DNA from: Thermoanaerobaculia bacterium
GTDB lineage: Bacteria > Acidobacteriota > Thermoanaerobaculia > Multivoradales > J023
Assembly (NCBI GenBank): GCA_030431255.1
Contig: JAUIJL010000001.1
Location: 992,001-1,056,000 of the forward strand
Length of the DNA: 64,000 nt
Reading direction: 5' to 3'
In this document: in pieces, positions 1 through 9,841 of the stretch
Layout: each line of letters begins with the position of its first letter
Numbering within the stretch: the stretch's first letter is position 1
Translations under genes and position numbers: made by a program
Notes under the pieces: model-generated
What the model saw: the letters and a program-made list of their open reading frames with translations, nothing else
Databases searched by the model: none
What the model was told of the DNA's origin: nothing

Positions 1-117
1 GCCACGGATTTGAGAGATCTGTGGGCGGAGCCGGAAGTGGAGGAGGGCTCCACCGGCTCGAGCACCGCCGTGAGCTCTGAAACCGCTCCGGGAGATGGCG
101 ATGAGCAGCAGCCCTGA
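1..117 (+). CDS. C-terminal end of an upstream protein (partial)
   Basis: An open frame enters from the left edge and stops at TGA 115-117, giving 38 residues beginning ATDLRDLWAEP and then an acidic, Ser/Gly-rich tail. It overlaps the proposed start of the next gene by 17 nt, which fits the tight coupling seen elsewhere here. No domain can be recognised from so short a piece; it could also be a chance open frame. Confidence 0.4.
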   Translation, partial: ATDLRDLWAEPEVEEGSTGSSTAVSSETAPGDGDEQQP

Positions 118-1984
118 GTCGGTGATTCGTGCTTTGGTGGCCTGCTGCCTGCTGGGATCCGTGAGCGGTAGCCTGATCGCGCAATCCACCGGTGGTGAGA
201 AGAAAAAAGTCGGCGAGCCTCCGTCCATTCTCTTCGAGGAGGTCGGAGAGGCAGCGCGTGCTCGCTATGAGCACCAAACCCGCTCCTTCGGCGATCGCCA
301 CAAAGCCCAAGTGCTGGAGATGTTCACCGACGGCGGAGCAGCCGTGGCCGTAGGTGACGTCAACAACGACGGCAAAGACGACATCTTCCTGGTCGACTCG
401 GGGGAAGGGCGTGCACATCACCTGCTGCTGAATTTGGGGCTCGAGAACGGAATCCCGCTCTTCAAAGACGTGGCCCGAGCGGCCGGGGTCGACGGCGGAA
501 ATACGGATCGAGATATTTGCGCGGACGCGATCTTCCTCGATGTCGACAACGACGGTGACCTGGATCTCTTGGTGGCTAGGTTCGGCACCCCGCTGCTCTA
601 TGAGAATCTCGGCGGCCGTGTGCCTAAATTCAAGGACATCTCCAAGGAAACCGGCTTCGACCGCTTCGCCAACACCATCGCGATGGTGGCGTTCGACGCC
701 GATGGCGACGGCTATGTGGACTTGCTCTTGGGCAATTATTTCGCGCCGAAGAATCTGCTCCACTTGCAGGTCCCGCACGTCCTCCCGAACAACTTGGACT
801 ATGCCGACAACGGCGGCGGTGTGAGCTTCTACCTCAACACGGCCGGACCTGACGGCAGGCGCCGGTTTGTCGAGCGAACCGACTGGGCCGGCTTTGACCA
901 CCACACCGGCTGGACGTTGGATGTCGGCCACGGGGATCTGGACAACGATGGCGACCAAGACGTCTACCTGGCCGGTGATTACGGCACCGATCGCCTTTTC
1001 CTCAACCGGGGAGACGGCACCTTCGAGGATGTGACGGAAGACTCCCTGGGCTGGGACACCAAGAAGGGGATGAACGTCGACATGGGGGATTTCGATCGCA
1101 ACGGCTTTCTCGACGTCTACGTCACCAACATCACCGACGAGTACATGAAGGAGTGCAATATGTTGTGGCAGAACCACGGCGAGGGGGTTTTCGTCGATGT
1201 GTCGAAGGAAACCGGCACCTGCGATACGGATTGGGGCTGGGGAGCCAAATTCGCAGACTTCGACAACGACGGCTGGCTGGATATTCTGGCCACCGACGGA
1301 TTGCGCTCCGGCAGCGAGGAGAACTACATCCCGGTATTGCTCGAGAACACGATCATCGTGCCGGGCGTGGACTTTTCCGACTTGAATGCCTATCCCGACA
1401 TCGGCGACATGACCTGGAGCGGCTACCAAAAACAGCGTCTGTTCAGGAACCAAGGGGACGGCACGTTCCGTGAGATGGCCGAAGCCGCCCGGGTCGACAA
1501 CGATCTCGACGGCCGAGGCCTGGCCATCGGCGATTTCGATCGCGACGGCCGCCTGGACGTCGTCCAGACCAGCGCCAACCAGCCGTCGTTGCTTTATATG
1601 AATCGCAGCCCACGCCCCGGCCATTGGATCGGTTTCGACCTGCGGGGCTCGGTGAGCAATGGGCGAGCCGTCGGTGCCCGGGTCACGATCACCGCGGGCT
1701 CCGAAACGTGGATCCGCGAGGTGGACGGAGGCAACGGCTACGCCTCGTCGTCGACCCATCGTCTGCACTTCGGCCTGGGCCGGGTCGACGCCCTCGATTC
1801 CGTGGAAATCCGTTGGCCGTCAGGCCGTGTCGAGAAGCTAGCTCGGCCCACGAGCATCCCCGGCGGGGGTCAGGCCGAGTCTCAGGGAGAGGTAGGGCTC
1901 CTCGAGCTGAATCGCTACCACCTTCGCGTCGAGTCTGAAGCCTCCGTCGCGCATCCTGAGCAACCGCAATCGGAGGGACCATGA
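101..1984 (+). CDS. CRTAC1-like FG-GAP/VCBS repeat protein with ASPIC/UnbV domain
   Basis: Predicted exported beta-propeller protein of about 627 residues. The N-terminus carries a signal peptide (VIRALVACCLLG... then SLIAQS). Residues ~70-500 hold repeated calcium-binding loops of the FG-GAP/VCBS type: DVNNDGKDD, DVDNDGDLD, DADGDGYVD, DLDNDGDQD, DFDNDGWLD, DFDRDGRLD. The ASPIC/UnbV module follows near the C-terminus (GARVTITAGS, then LHFGLGRVD and IRWPSG). I prefer ATG 101 to ATG 95 because GGGAG at 90-94 is six bases upstream of it. The stop overlaps the next start (ATGA, 1981-1984), so the two are translationally coupled. The family is usually extracellular or periplasmic; a molecular function is not established, and adhesion or carbohydrate binding is only a guess. 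Confidence 0.88.
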   Translation: MSSSPESVIRALVACCLLGSVSGSLIAQSTGGEKKKVGEPPSILFEEVGEAARARYEHQTRSFGDRHKAQVLEMFTDGGAAVAVGDVNNDGKDDIFLVDSGEGRAHHLLLNLGLENGIPLFKDVARAAGVDGGNTDRDICADAIFLDVDNDGDLDLLVARFGTPLLYENLGGRVPKFKDISKETGFDRFANTIAMVAFDADGDGYVDLLLGNYFAPKNLLHLQVPHVLPNNLDYADNGGGVSFYLNTAGPDGRRRFVERTDWAGFDHHTGWTLDVGHGDLDNDGDQDVYLAGDYGTDRLFLNRGDGTFEDVTEDSLGWDTKKGMNVDMGDFDRNGFLDVYVTNITDEYMKECNMLWQNHGEGVFVDVSKETGTCDTDWGWGAKFADFDNDGWLDILATDGLRSGSEENYIPVLLENTIIVPGVDFSDLNAYPDIGDMTWSGYQKQRLFRNQGDGTFREMAEAARVDNDLDGRGLAIGDFDRDGRLDVVQTSANQPSLLYMNRSPRPGHWIGFDLRGSVSNGRAVGARVTITAGSETWIREVDGGNGYASSSTHRLHFGLGRVDALDSVEIRWPSGRVEKLARPTSIPGGGQAESQGEVGLLELNRYHLRVESEASVAHPEQPQSEGP

Positions 1985-4900
1985 GCTTGGCAACCCATGA
2001 CGACTCAACAAGGATGGTCCACACACTACGGGGGCGCCTCAGCCGGGGGCGGCGGAATCTCGATGGACCGTCACAGCGCCTAGCGACCTGGGCGCTCACC
2101 CTCGCGATGTGTCTTCTACCCGGAATCGCCCTCGCGCAAGAGGCGGCGGGCCAAGGCGAGGTGGACCGGCTGAGCCAGGAAGAAAAGATCTGGGGACATC
2201 GAAATCTCGGCAAAGCCTTCTACGAAAACCCAGCGACCCAATACCAAGCGGTGGACGAATTCCGCCGGGCTCTCGAGCTGGCTCCAAAATCGGCCCGCGA
2301 ACGCTTGAATCTCGGCCTCGCTTTGCTGCGGGCGGGAAAAACCGACGAGGGTGTCGCCGAGCTGGAGAAGGCCCAACGGCAGGATCCGTCGATTCCCCAC
2401 ACCTGGTTCAACCTGGGGATCGAATATCAACGGGCTGGCCGCTACGAAGACGCGATTCGGCAATTGGAGGGCATGGCTACCCGGGTGCCCGACGAGGCGA
2501 TCACCCAATACAACCTCGGAGTGCTTTACAAGCTCAGCGGCGACCGGGAAAAAGCGTTGGCCGCGTTTCGCCGCTCCGCCGAGCTCGATCCCAACCTCGC
2601 GGGTCCCCACTTCCAGCTCGCCACCACTCTGCGTCAAGCGAAACAGCTCGAGCAAGCCAAGGCCGAAATGAAGATCTTTCGCCGGCTCAAGAAACGTCAA
2701 TCCGGCGCGGCCGTGCCCGAAGACCTGGAATGGAGCTGGTATTCGGAAATCTTGGACGAAATCGAGCCGGAGCCGGCCCCGGGCTCCCCGGCGACCTTGC
2801 GTTTGACCCGACACGGGTCCGCCGATCCCGTCGCATCCAAGCGATCGAAAACCATCCTGAGGACCGCTGATTTCAACGGCGACGGCCTGGAGGATGTGCT
2901 GGTGGTCTCGGGATCGGGTGTTGCCGTGCTGACGACTTCGGCAGGCAAACCAACCGTCAGGCGCCTGCACATGGACGGGCTCGAGACCCGCGACGGATCG
3001 GCTCGCCAAGGGCCAGGCGTCCAGGGGCTGGACGTCGGTGACTTCAACAACGACAACATCCCAGATCTAGCAGTGGTGATCGGCGGCGAGGCGTCGCTAT
3101 GGCGCGGCAACGGCACTGGCTTCGAGCGGCAGGAAGGACCTTTCGGCTCAGACGCCGGCGGCAGGCAAGGGGCCTCGGGAAGTCGTGCCGACAAGGCGTC
3201 GCGGGTCATACCGCTTTGGCTCGACGTCGACCATGACTACGACCTCGACCTGTTGGTCTTCGGCTCGTCGCCATCCCTTTCCAAGTTATGGCGTAACAAC
3301 GGCGACGGCTCCTGGTCGGACTTGAGCTCGGAATTTCCCTTTGCGGAGGGCGCGGCTGCGGCCGTCGCCCGATTGGACGTGATGGCCGATCACCAAGGAT
3401 TCGATGTGGTCGTGGCCTACCGTGGCGGGCCGCTGGTGCTCTACCGCGATCAGCTCGCCGGGACCTACCGTGCGGAAGACATCCCCGTGAACGCTTCCGA
3501 AAAGGTGACCAGCCTGCACGCCGGCGATTTCGACAATGACGGCTGGACCGATCTCGCCGTGGAAACGGAAGGGCCGATCCATATCTTGATCAACGATCGC
3601 GCCGGCGCCTTCCAGAAGCGCCAAATGCTCGGTATCGATGCCCGATTCGGGCCCTTGGCTCCCGCGGATCTCGAAGGTAGAGGGCGATTGGACTTGGTGT
3701 CGCCCGGGGGCTGGCTGCGCAACAGCGGCCTCGGCCGCTTCGAGCGGGCAGACTTTGCGGACCTGCAAAAACTTCGTGGCGCCCGGGAGGTGATCACCGC
3801 CGAGCTCGACGGGGACGGCAGGCCCGAGCTGGTCTGGACCGGCGCCGAGGGGCGGCTCCATTGGGCGAGCTTCGACGGTGGACCGCGGAACCATTGGGTT
3901 CGCGTCGAGCTCAAAGGGGTCAAGAATTTGGCCCGTGCCGCCGGCGCCGAGGTCGAGGTCAAGGCCGGAAGCCACTACCAAAAGAAGCCCTACACCGGCT
4001 CTCCTTTGACCTTCGGCCTGGGCAATAGAAAGACCGTCGATACCGTACGCATCACTTGGCCCAACGGCCTGATTCAAAACGAGAGCCGACAAGGGGTCGA
4101 TCGGGCTTTGGTCTTCGAGGAAGCCCAGCGCCTCTCCGGCTCTTGCCCCATGATCTTCACCTGGAACGGCGAAGGCTTCCAATTCATCACCGATGTCCTG
4201 GGAGTCGCGCCCTTAGGTGCATCGGCGGGGGACGGCGAGTACTTTCCCGTGGATCACGACGAGTGGATTCAAATTCCGGGCGATGCCCTAGTGACGGGGC
4301 AGGGTGAGACCGAAGACCTGCTGGAAATCCGCATCACCGAGGAGCTGCGAGAAGTCGCCTACTTGGACGAAATCCGCTTGGTCGCCGTCGACCATCATGC
4401 GGGCTCCGAGGTCTTCACCAACGATAAATTCAAGGGGCCGCCGTTCCCGGAATTTCGCCTCTTCCAGGTTGCGGGCTCGGATAAGCAACATCCGATCTCC
4501 GCCCGAGATCACTACGGGAATCAAGTCGAGGAAGCGTTGAAAGCCTTGGATCGCACCTATCCCGACGCCTACACCAGGAATTACGCCGGGGTCGCGGAGC
4601 TCCATCACCTCGAGCTGGACTTCGGCTCGGCTCTCGATTCCGCTGAAGCCGAGGGCCCCATTCTCGTGCTCTCCGGCTGGGTCGATTGGGCTGACGGCTC
4701 GGCGTTTCGCGGTGCTTCCCAAGCGGAAGGCCCGGGCTTGATCATGCCGTATCTCCAGGCCCGCGGGGCCGACGGTGAGTGGCAGACCATCCTTGAAGAC
4801 ATGGGCATCCCCGCCGGCAAGCCCAAAACCATCGTCGTCGACCTCGAAGGCCTGCTGCCGGTGGGTAGCCGCGAGCTGAGGATCGTCACCAACCTGTGCG

Positions 4901-5472
4901 TCTATTGGAATGAGATCTTCGTCTCCCGGAAAGGCGGCTCCCAAACCACCCAGGCCCCTGTGCTCACCAACCTGGCACCCGCAAGCGCCGAGCTGCGCTT
5001 CCGCGGTTTCTCCAAACCGGTCGTGCATCCCGAGCGCAAACAGCCCGAGGTTTTCGAATACGCCTCCCGTCGCGACTTCACCATGTGGAACCCGACCCGA
5101 GGCCTCTACACCCGCTACGGCGACGTCGAGCCCCTGCTCAAAGCCCCCGACGACCAATACGTCATCATGGGCTCCGGCGACGAGCTCCGTCTGCTCTTCG
5201 ACGCCAACTCTCTACCACCCCTAACCGAGGGCAAACATCGAAGCTACCTGCTCTTCGTCGACGGCTGGGCCAAAGACGGCGACGCCAACACCGCCCACTC
5301 CCAAACCGTCGGACCGTTGCCGTACCACGACATGCCCCAATATCCCTACGCGGGCTCTCCGCCCGACACCCGGGAGCTACGGCAGTGGCGAGAGACCTAC
5401 AACACCCGACCTGGGTTGCGGCTCATCCGTCCGTTGGTGTCGCCGAGGCCGAGGGTTTTGGAGGCGGATTGA
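1981..5472 (+). CDS. TPR, FG-GAP and ASPIC/UnbV protein with C-terminal extension
   Basis: Large exported protein (1163 aa). A hydrophobic stretch at residues ~38-52 (LATWALTLAMCLLPG, then IALAQEA) is a signal peptide behind a long basic leader; ATG 2014 (residue 12) is a possible shorter start. Residues ~70-235 form TPR repeats (AFYENPATQYQAV, FNLGIEYQRAGRY, YNLGVLYKLSGD). FG-GAP loops follow (DFNGDGLED, DFNNDNIPD, DFDNDGWTD), then an ASPIC/UnbV module around residues 640-705 (TFGLGNRKTVD, ITWPNG). The ~450-residue tail starts with SCPMIFTWNGEGFQFITD, a conserved extension of TPR-containing CRTAC1-like proteins. It overlaps the previous gene by 4 nt, so the two probably act together at the cell surface. 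The precise role is unknown. Confidence 0.85.
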   Translation: MSLATHDDSTRMVHTLRGRLSRGRRNLDGPSQRLATWALTLAMCLLPGIALAQEAAGQGEVDRLSQEEKIWGHRNLGKAFYENPATQYQAVDEFRRALELAPKSARERLNLGLALLRAGKTDEGVAELEKAQRQDPSIPHTWFNLGIEYQRAGRYEDAIRQLEGMATRVPDEAITQYNLGVLYKLSGDREKALAAFRRSAELDPNLAGPHFQLATTLRQAKQLEQAKAEMKIFRRLKKRQSGAAVPEDLEWSWYSEILDEIEPEPAPGSPATLRLTRHGSADPVASKRSKTILRTADFNGDGLEDVLVVSGSGVAVLTTSAGKPTVRRLHMDGLETRDGSARQGPGVQGLDVGDFNNDNIPDLAVVIGGEASLWRGNGTGFERQEGPFGSDAGGRQGASGSRADKASRVIPLWLDVDHDYDLDLLVFGSSPSLSKLWRNNGDGSWSDLSSEFPFAEGAAAAVARLDVMADHQGFDVVVAYRGGPLVLYRDQLAGTYRAEDIPVNASEKVTSLHAGDFDNDGWTDLAVETEGPIHILINDRAGAFQKRQMLGIDARFGPLAPADLEGRGRLDLVSPGGWLRNSGLGRFERADFADLQKLRGAREVITAELDGDGRPELVWTGAEGRLHWASFDGGPRNHWVRVELKGVKNLARAAGAEVEVKAGSHYQKKPYTGSPLTFGLGNRKTVDTVRITWPNGLIQNESRQGVDRALVFEEAQRLSGSCPMIFTWNGEGFQFITDVLGVAPLGASAGDGEYFPVDHDEWIQIPGDALVTGQGETEDLLEIRITEELREVAYLDEIRLVAVDHHAGSEVFTNDKFKGPPFPEFRLFQVAGSDKQHPISARDHYGNQVEEALKALDRTYPDAYTRNYAGVAELHHLELDFGSALDSAEAEGPILVLSGWVDWADGSAFRGASQAEGPGLIMPYLQARGADGEWQTILEDMGIPAGKPKTIVVDLEGLLPVGSRELRIVTNLCVYWNEIFVSRKGGSQTTQAPVLTNLAPASAELRFRGFSKPVVHPERKQPEVFEYASRRDFTMWNPTRGLYTRYGDVEPLLKAPDDQYVIMGSGDELRLLFDANSLPPLTEGKHRSYLLFVDGWAKDGDANTAHSQTVGPLPYHDMPQYPYAGSPPDTRELRQWRETYNTRPGLRLIRPLVSPRPRVLEAD

Positions 5473-5480
5473 TCTACACG

Positions 5481-5590
5481 GAAGTGCCTGGCACCGGTTC
5501 GTGAAGTGCCTGGCACCGGTTCGTGAAGTGCCTGGCACCGGTCCGATAAGTGCCTGGCACCGATCTGGGAAGTGCCTGGCACTGCTTCTG
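5481..5590 (+). repeat. Five tandem 22-bp palindrome-containing repeats
   Basis: Five consecutive 22-bp units start at 5481, 5503, 5525, 5547 and 5569. Each has the core AAGTGCCTGGCAC, whose centre GTGCC-T-GGCAC is an 11-base palindrome; the first two units are identical and the later ones diverge in the last 6-8 bases. There are no spacers, so it is not a CRISPR array. A related array precedes the second CHAT copy at 9842-9936. The location right after a stop codon fits REP-like elements that can fold in RNA. Confidence 0.85.
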
Positions 5591-5617
5591 GATCACTAAC
5601 TCACTCGCTCGTAGAAT
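5589..5617 (+). promoter_or_regulatory. Possible promoter of first CHAT gene
   Basis: A -10-like TAGAAT lies at 5612-5617, with only a weak -35 candidate (TGGATC, 5589-5594) 17 bp upstream. The paralogous locus has TAGATT at the equivalent place (9963-9968). The about 100-bp untranslated leader between this site and the ATG is conserved in both copies. Tentative. Confidence 0.25.
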
Positions 5618-5683
5618 CCTAAGTTCCGACCGTCCACGAACAAATCCCCACACAACGTTCCTACCCTCTAGAAAGCTCGACCA

Positions 5684-6612
5684 TGCCGGTGGAGACGGGC
5701 CCAGAGGGGATGTATGCGTTACGAAGATTTTGTGTTGCACATCGGGGGCAAGAGGGGTGACGGCTACGCGGTTCGGGTGTTGGATTCACCCGCTGGGGAA
5801 GGGGTGGGACGATTTGTGCCGCCCATGGATCGGGCGGAGATCGGCGCTTTTTATGGCCAGCTGAGGCAATTCCAGGAGGATCGGCGGGACGGTGCTCCCG
5901 TGTTGCCGCCGATTCCCGGGGTCGGGGTGGATGGGCAAGCCCTGCCGCCGTTGCCCACGGACGGGACCCGGGATATCGCTCGGCGACGGCGGCCTCGACC
6001 GGCGGGTCCCACGGCTCAGGAGGTGGGGCAGCGGTTGTTCGACTCTATTTTCCATGGTCAGGTGGCGGCTCTTTACGACCGGAGTCTGGGTGCTTTGGAG
6101 GGGCGCGGAGAGGTCGGTCTGCGGCTCAAGCTGCGGTTGGATTCGGAGGCGCTGTCGGACGAGGAGCTGGGGGGCCTGCCTTGGGAGCTGATGTACCGAC
6201 AGGACGCCGGGCGCTTTCTGGGGCTGGATCGGCAATCATCGATCGTTCGCTATTTGGACGTGCCGCGACCCTCGAAGCCCATTCCCCTGCCGGAGGTGCT
6301 GCGGGTCTTGGTGGTGATGGCCGAGCCGGAGGCGCCGGGTTTGGCGGCGCTCAATCTGGAGGCTGAGTTTCAGAGGCTGCAAGGGCTCTCCGAGCAATAC
6401 GACACGTGGCAGGTGGAGGTGGAGCGACACGCGTCGGTGAGCTCTTTGCGCCGACGACTGGCCGAGGACGGCCCGTTTCACATCGTGCATTTCATGGGTC
6501 ATGGTGGTTTTGATCCCGGCACGGGCGAGGGTTTGCTCTATTTCGAGGGGGCGAGCCGGAGCGCTCAGCCGATCAGCGGCCGGGACTTGGCCTCGAAGCT
6601 CTTGGATTTCGA
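5684..6612 (+). repeat. Identical 929-bp segment, copy A
   Basis: Base-for-base identical, as far as I can read, to 10035-10963 (offset 4351). It runs from just before the ATG through the CHAT catalytic His of the first CHAT gene. Mismatches resume immediately on both sides: 5683 A versus G, 6613 T versus C. Confidence 0.85.
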
Positions 6613-9600
6613 TGACCTGGGTCTGGTGTTCCTGAATGCTTGCGAGACCGCCAGCTCGGCGGCGGGTCAAGGCAAGGACCCCTTTGCCGGGGTAGCCGCG
6701 GCCTTGGTGCGTGGGGGGCTGCCGGCGGTGATCGCCATGCAGCGTCCGATTTCCGACACCGCGGCCATTGCGTTCAGCGACGCGTTTTACACCGGCTTGG
6801 CCCGGGGTGCTTGTGCCGACCAAGCCTTGGTCGAGGGCCGCCAAGCGATCCACTCGACGGCGCCGAAGGGTGTGGAGTGGATGATTCCGGTCTTTTTTGC
6901 CCGCATTCGCAGCGGCGCCGTCTTTGAACGGCCCGAGCCCGTGGTGGAGCCCAAATCGTCCTTGTCTCGGAATCTTTGGATGGTAGCCTCCGCGCTACTC
7001 TTCATCCTCTTGATGGCTTTTTCGCCAATCGGCCAACGCTGGTTCGGCGGGGCGGAGGTGCTGGCCCTGGATCAGGTCTTCGCCACCAGCGTGGAGGGAG
7101 TCAACGGCCTGCTCAAGACCGTGGAGCTGATGCCCGACGGCACCATGCGGCTGCATTTCGAATTCACCAACGAGACCGATCAGGACCAGAAGGTAGGGTT
7201 GGACTTTGCCCGCACCTATTTGGCCGACGAGATGGGGCACGCCTACGAGGTGATCGGCTCCAGCGGGCCCCTGGATGCTCCGGGTTTGATTCAAACCTTG
7301 GGCAAGGGCGAAACCAGAAAAGTGTCCATCGACATGCCGGCGCCCCTGGACGGTGCCCGCAAGCTCGGGGTCGCTCTGGCGGAAACCGAGGGCTCGAACG
7401 TGAGCTATCCGTTCTTCGAGGTGAAGTTGCCCGCTTATCCCAAGCGTTTGTCGCGACGATCCGAGCCCCGGCCGGTGGACGACGGGGTCGAGCTCTTCGA
7501 CAGCGACCATCCCCTGGACGCTTCGGTGGCGGGTCTGGATGCCCAAATCGACCAAATCGAGCTCAAGGCGAACCAATCCATGCGTTGGACCCTGGCGATG
7601 ATCAATCGCACCAAGGATCGGTTGGGCATCGATTTCGACGGCGCTGGGGTCACCCTGGTGGACAACCTGGGGCGGACCTATCGCGCGAAGGCGTTTGGTG
7701 CCTACGTGGGCAAGCAATATTTCGACGGCTTCCGGCTGCGCCGCGGCCTGCGGGCGGAGCCGTGGTTCGACTTCGGTCCGCCGAAGCCCGGGGCCACCAG
7801 CTTCACCCTACGCCTGGCCACCAAGGCCTCGAGTGGCGTGCGTTTCGGCTGGGCTCGAGTCGAGCTCCACGGCATGGCGCCCGAACCAGAGAGCGAGCTT
7901 GCGCGAGATAAAAACCTCATATCTAAGCCGTTGCGGATACCAGCCAGCCCAGAAGGTTTTGAGGTCGAGATTGTGGCCATTGAGGCCCTACCATCAAATC
8001 TTATGCGCCTGAAGGTAGCGCTGCGGAATCTCACCGGTTCGGCCGTTGTTTGGGGGCTAGATTACCCAAAAACCTATGTGTCCGACTTTTTTGGCCGCCG
8101 CTACGACCTACTGGATGCGGTGCCGACAGTAGACATCAAACGCCAGGGATTCCGAAGTGAGCTGCAGCCGGACGCCCGAGCCATGATTCAGCTGGATGTG
8201 CAGCCGCCGTTCACCAGTCCCGGCTTTCTGACTCTGTGGCTGCGGTCGTCGGTACCGCATAGCTCTGTTTTCGAGCCGGTGGACATTTACAAACTACGGT
8301 GGCCTACGCCGCGACAGCCGGCAAATGGGCTACCAAGAGGGGCTTTTCGATTGATCATGAATAAAACTTTAAAGGCGTCTTCTGATGATTTCGACGCACG
8401 TTTGGAAAGTGTCGACCTATTTAAGGCTGACCGCATGCGTTTCAATTTTCGGGTTCTGAATCGGAGCAGGCGGCAACAAACCGTAGGATGGTCTGCGTGG
8501 GCTACTGCCTTAGGAGACGCCGCGGACCGGGGCTATCGGGTGCTTGGCCATAGCCCGGGAGCTGAGATCTTGCCCGGCTTAGGTCACTATTTGTGGATAG
8601 AGACCGAGTCACCCCGCAATCGTGCATCGAGCTTTGAGCTGACCGTACAAGGTCACGAGATTTTGAGACAAAAGCTTCAGCTCACGTTTTCGGACTATCC
8701 GCAGACTTATTCCCAGATCGAGGTGCTCGTGCAAGGCTCTGGCGACCCTAGCAAGGGGCAAAGTGAATCTTCGACTCTAACTATGCGACCACCCGAGCAG
8801 GAGGCTCGGGAAACCCCAAGCAAACAAGTGGAGCTCGCCACAGATCAGGTGCCTTCCGAGGGCTCCGGGAGCTGGAAAGGCTATTTTAGGGATGCGGAAG
8901 GTCAGATCTATGACCTCCAGTTACCATTGGAGAAGAATTCCGACAACGATTGGATGACCCTCGAGTTCACGGAATTCACCGGCAATCGCAGCCGCATCGC
9001 GATTTGGCAGGTGCAAGACAGAATCGCTGAGGGATCCACAGAAGTCCACAGTATCCCAAATTGGGAAGGGGACTATCTACCTTCGGATGCGCCGCTTCAA
9101 GCCATGGAAGAGATGTTGACCTCAAGCATCTTCAATACCAATCGCTTCGAAATCATCGAGCGGTCGCTCCTCGGAAAGGCGCTGGCGGAGCACGAGTTTG
9201 CGGGGGTTAAATGGTTGACCCTGCTAGAGGCGGCCCAATTAGGGCGCGGTCTAGGTGCTGACTACCTCCTTTTTAGCCGTATTTATGAGTGGACTCCGAA
9301 AAAGAAGAACCATGGTGCTCCCGAAGTCGATGAACCAGAGGCCGAGGTCGCCTTGTCCGTTCGAGTGGTCGATACGGAAACCACCGAGGTCGCCTTTGCC
9401 GGAACGTTCCGGGGAACATCAAGGAACCAGTCGATCCGCTTGCCATTTTTCGGCCAGCAGGACATCAGCCCAGTGAACTACGCCTTGACGGCCTGCCTCA
9501 ACAAAGCCGTTTACAACCTCGCTACGGGCATCGAGCTCAAGCCGTGGCGCGGTGCTGTGGTCGACATCATCGGTGATTCGGTGATTCTCGACGGCGGTGA

Positions 9601-9814
9601 GAATCGCGGCGTTACCAAAGGGCAGGTTTTCCAAGCTGTTCGCAAAGGCAAGGAGATGATCGATCCGGAGAGCGGCAAGAGTCTAGGTTTTCGCCAACAT
9701 GTGATCGGCTCTCTAAGAGTCACCGACGTGGACTCATTGATGGCGACGGCGGTGATCACAGAGGGCGGTAAGGAGCTGAGGATCGGGGACGTTTTACTTC
9801 CAGTACAAGAGTAG
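5714..9814 (+). CDS. Transmembrane CHAT peptidase with periplasmic beta repeats fused to a CsgG-like domain
   Basis: 1366-residue multidomain protein. Residues ~1-405 are a CHAT (caspase-fold) peptidase domain with both catalytic positions present: His263 in MGHGG and Cys310 in LNACETA. There is no signal peptide. One membrane helix follows (~421-440, LWMVASALLFILLMAF), so CHAT is predicted cytosolic and the rest periplasmic. Residues ~450-1010 are four modules of about 110-130 aa with a shared pattern (…MRLHFEFTN…, …MRWTLAMINR…, …MRLKVALRN…, …MRFNFRVLNR…), resembling DUF4352-type Ig-like folds. Residues ~1050-1366 form a CsgG-like domain (NTNRFEIIERSLLGKALAEH, LGADYLLFSRI) and a C-terminal beta module (ENRGVTKGQVF). 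This last part matches the separate gene at 13606. The segment ~7860-9250 is visibly richer in A/T than its neighbours. A GAGGGG purine run lies just upstream of ATG 5714. Substrate unknown. Confidence 0.85.
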   Translation: MRYEDFVLHIGGKRGDGYAVRVLDSPAGEGVGRFVPPMDRAEIGAFYGQLRQFQEDRRDGAPVLPPIPGVGVDGQALPPLPTDGTRDIARRRRPRPAGPTAQEVGQRLFDSIFHGQVAALYDRSLGALEGRGEVGLRLKLRLDSEALSDEELGGLPWELMYRQDAGRFLGLDRQSSIVRYLDVPRPSKPIPLPEVLRVLVVMAEPEAPGLAALNLEAEFQRLQGLSEQYDTWQVEVERHASVSSLRRRLAEDGPFHIVHFMGHGGFDPGTGEGLLYFEGASRSAQPISGRDLASKLLDFDDLGLVFLNACETASSAAGQGKDPFAGVAAALVRGGLPAVIAMQRPISDTAAIAFSDAFYTGLARGACADQALVEGRQAIHSTAPKGVEWMIPVFFARIRSGAVFERPEPVVEPKSSLSRNLWMVASALLFILLMAFSPIGQRWFGGAEVLALDQVFATSVEGVNGLLKTVELMPDGTMRLHFEFTNETDQDQKVGLDFARTYLADEMGHAYEVIGSSGPLDAPGLIQTLGKGETRKVSIDMPAPLDGARKLGVALAETEGSNVSYPFFEVKLPAYPKRLSRRSEPRPVDDGVELFDSDHPLDASVAGLDAQIDQIELKANQSMRWTLAMINRTKDRLGIDFDGAGVTLVDNLGRTYRAKAFGAYVGKQYFDGFRLRRGLRAEPWFDFGPPKPGATSFTLRLATKASSGVRFGWARVELHGMAPEPESELARDKNLISKPLRIPASPEGFEVEIVAIEALPSNLMRLKVALRNLTGSAVVWGLDYPKTYVSDFFGRRYDLLDAVPTVDIKRQGFRSELQPDARAMIQLDVQPPFTSPGFLTLWLRSSVPHSSVFEPVDIYKLRWPTPRQPANGLPRGAFRLIMNKTLKASSDDFDARLESVDLFKADRMRFNFRVLNRSRRQQTVGWSAWATALGDAADRGYRVLGHSPGAEILPGLGHYLWIETESPRNRASSFELTVQGHEILRQKLQLTFSDYPQTYSQIEVLVQGSGDPSKGQSESSTLTMRPPEQEARETPSKQVELATDQVPSEGSGSWKGYFRDAEGQIYDLQLPLEKNSDNDWMTLEFTEFTGNRSRIAIWQVQDRIAEGSTEVHSIPNWEGDYLPSDAPLQAMEEMLTSSIFNTNRFEIIERSLLGKALAEHEFAGVKWLTLLEAAQLGRGLGADYLLFSRIYEWTPKKKNHGAPEVDEPEAEVALSVRVVDTETTEVAFAGTFRGTSRNQSIRLPFFGQQDISPVNYALTACLNKAVYNLATGIELKPWRGAVVDIIGDSVILDGGENRGVTKGQVFQAVRKGKEMIDPESGKSLGFRQHVIGSLRVTDVDSLMATAVITEGGKELRIGDVLLPVQE

Positions 9815-9841
9815 TGTCGCCGTCGGGGAAGTGAGAACACT

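Noticed and set aside
5397-5740. Minus-strand ORFs across the 22-bp repeats (products with repeating CQALHEPVPGTS)
   Set aside because: They are translations of the repeat itself, with no ribosome site and no homology signal.
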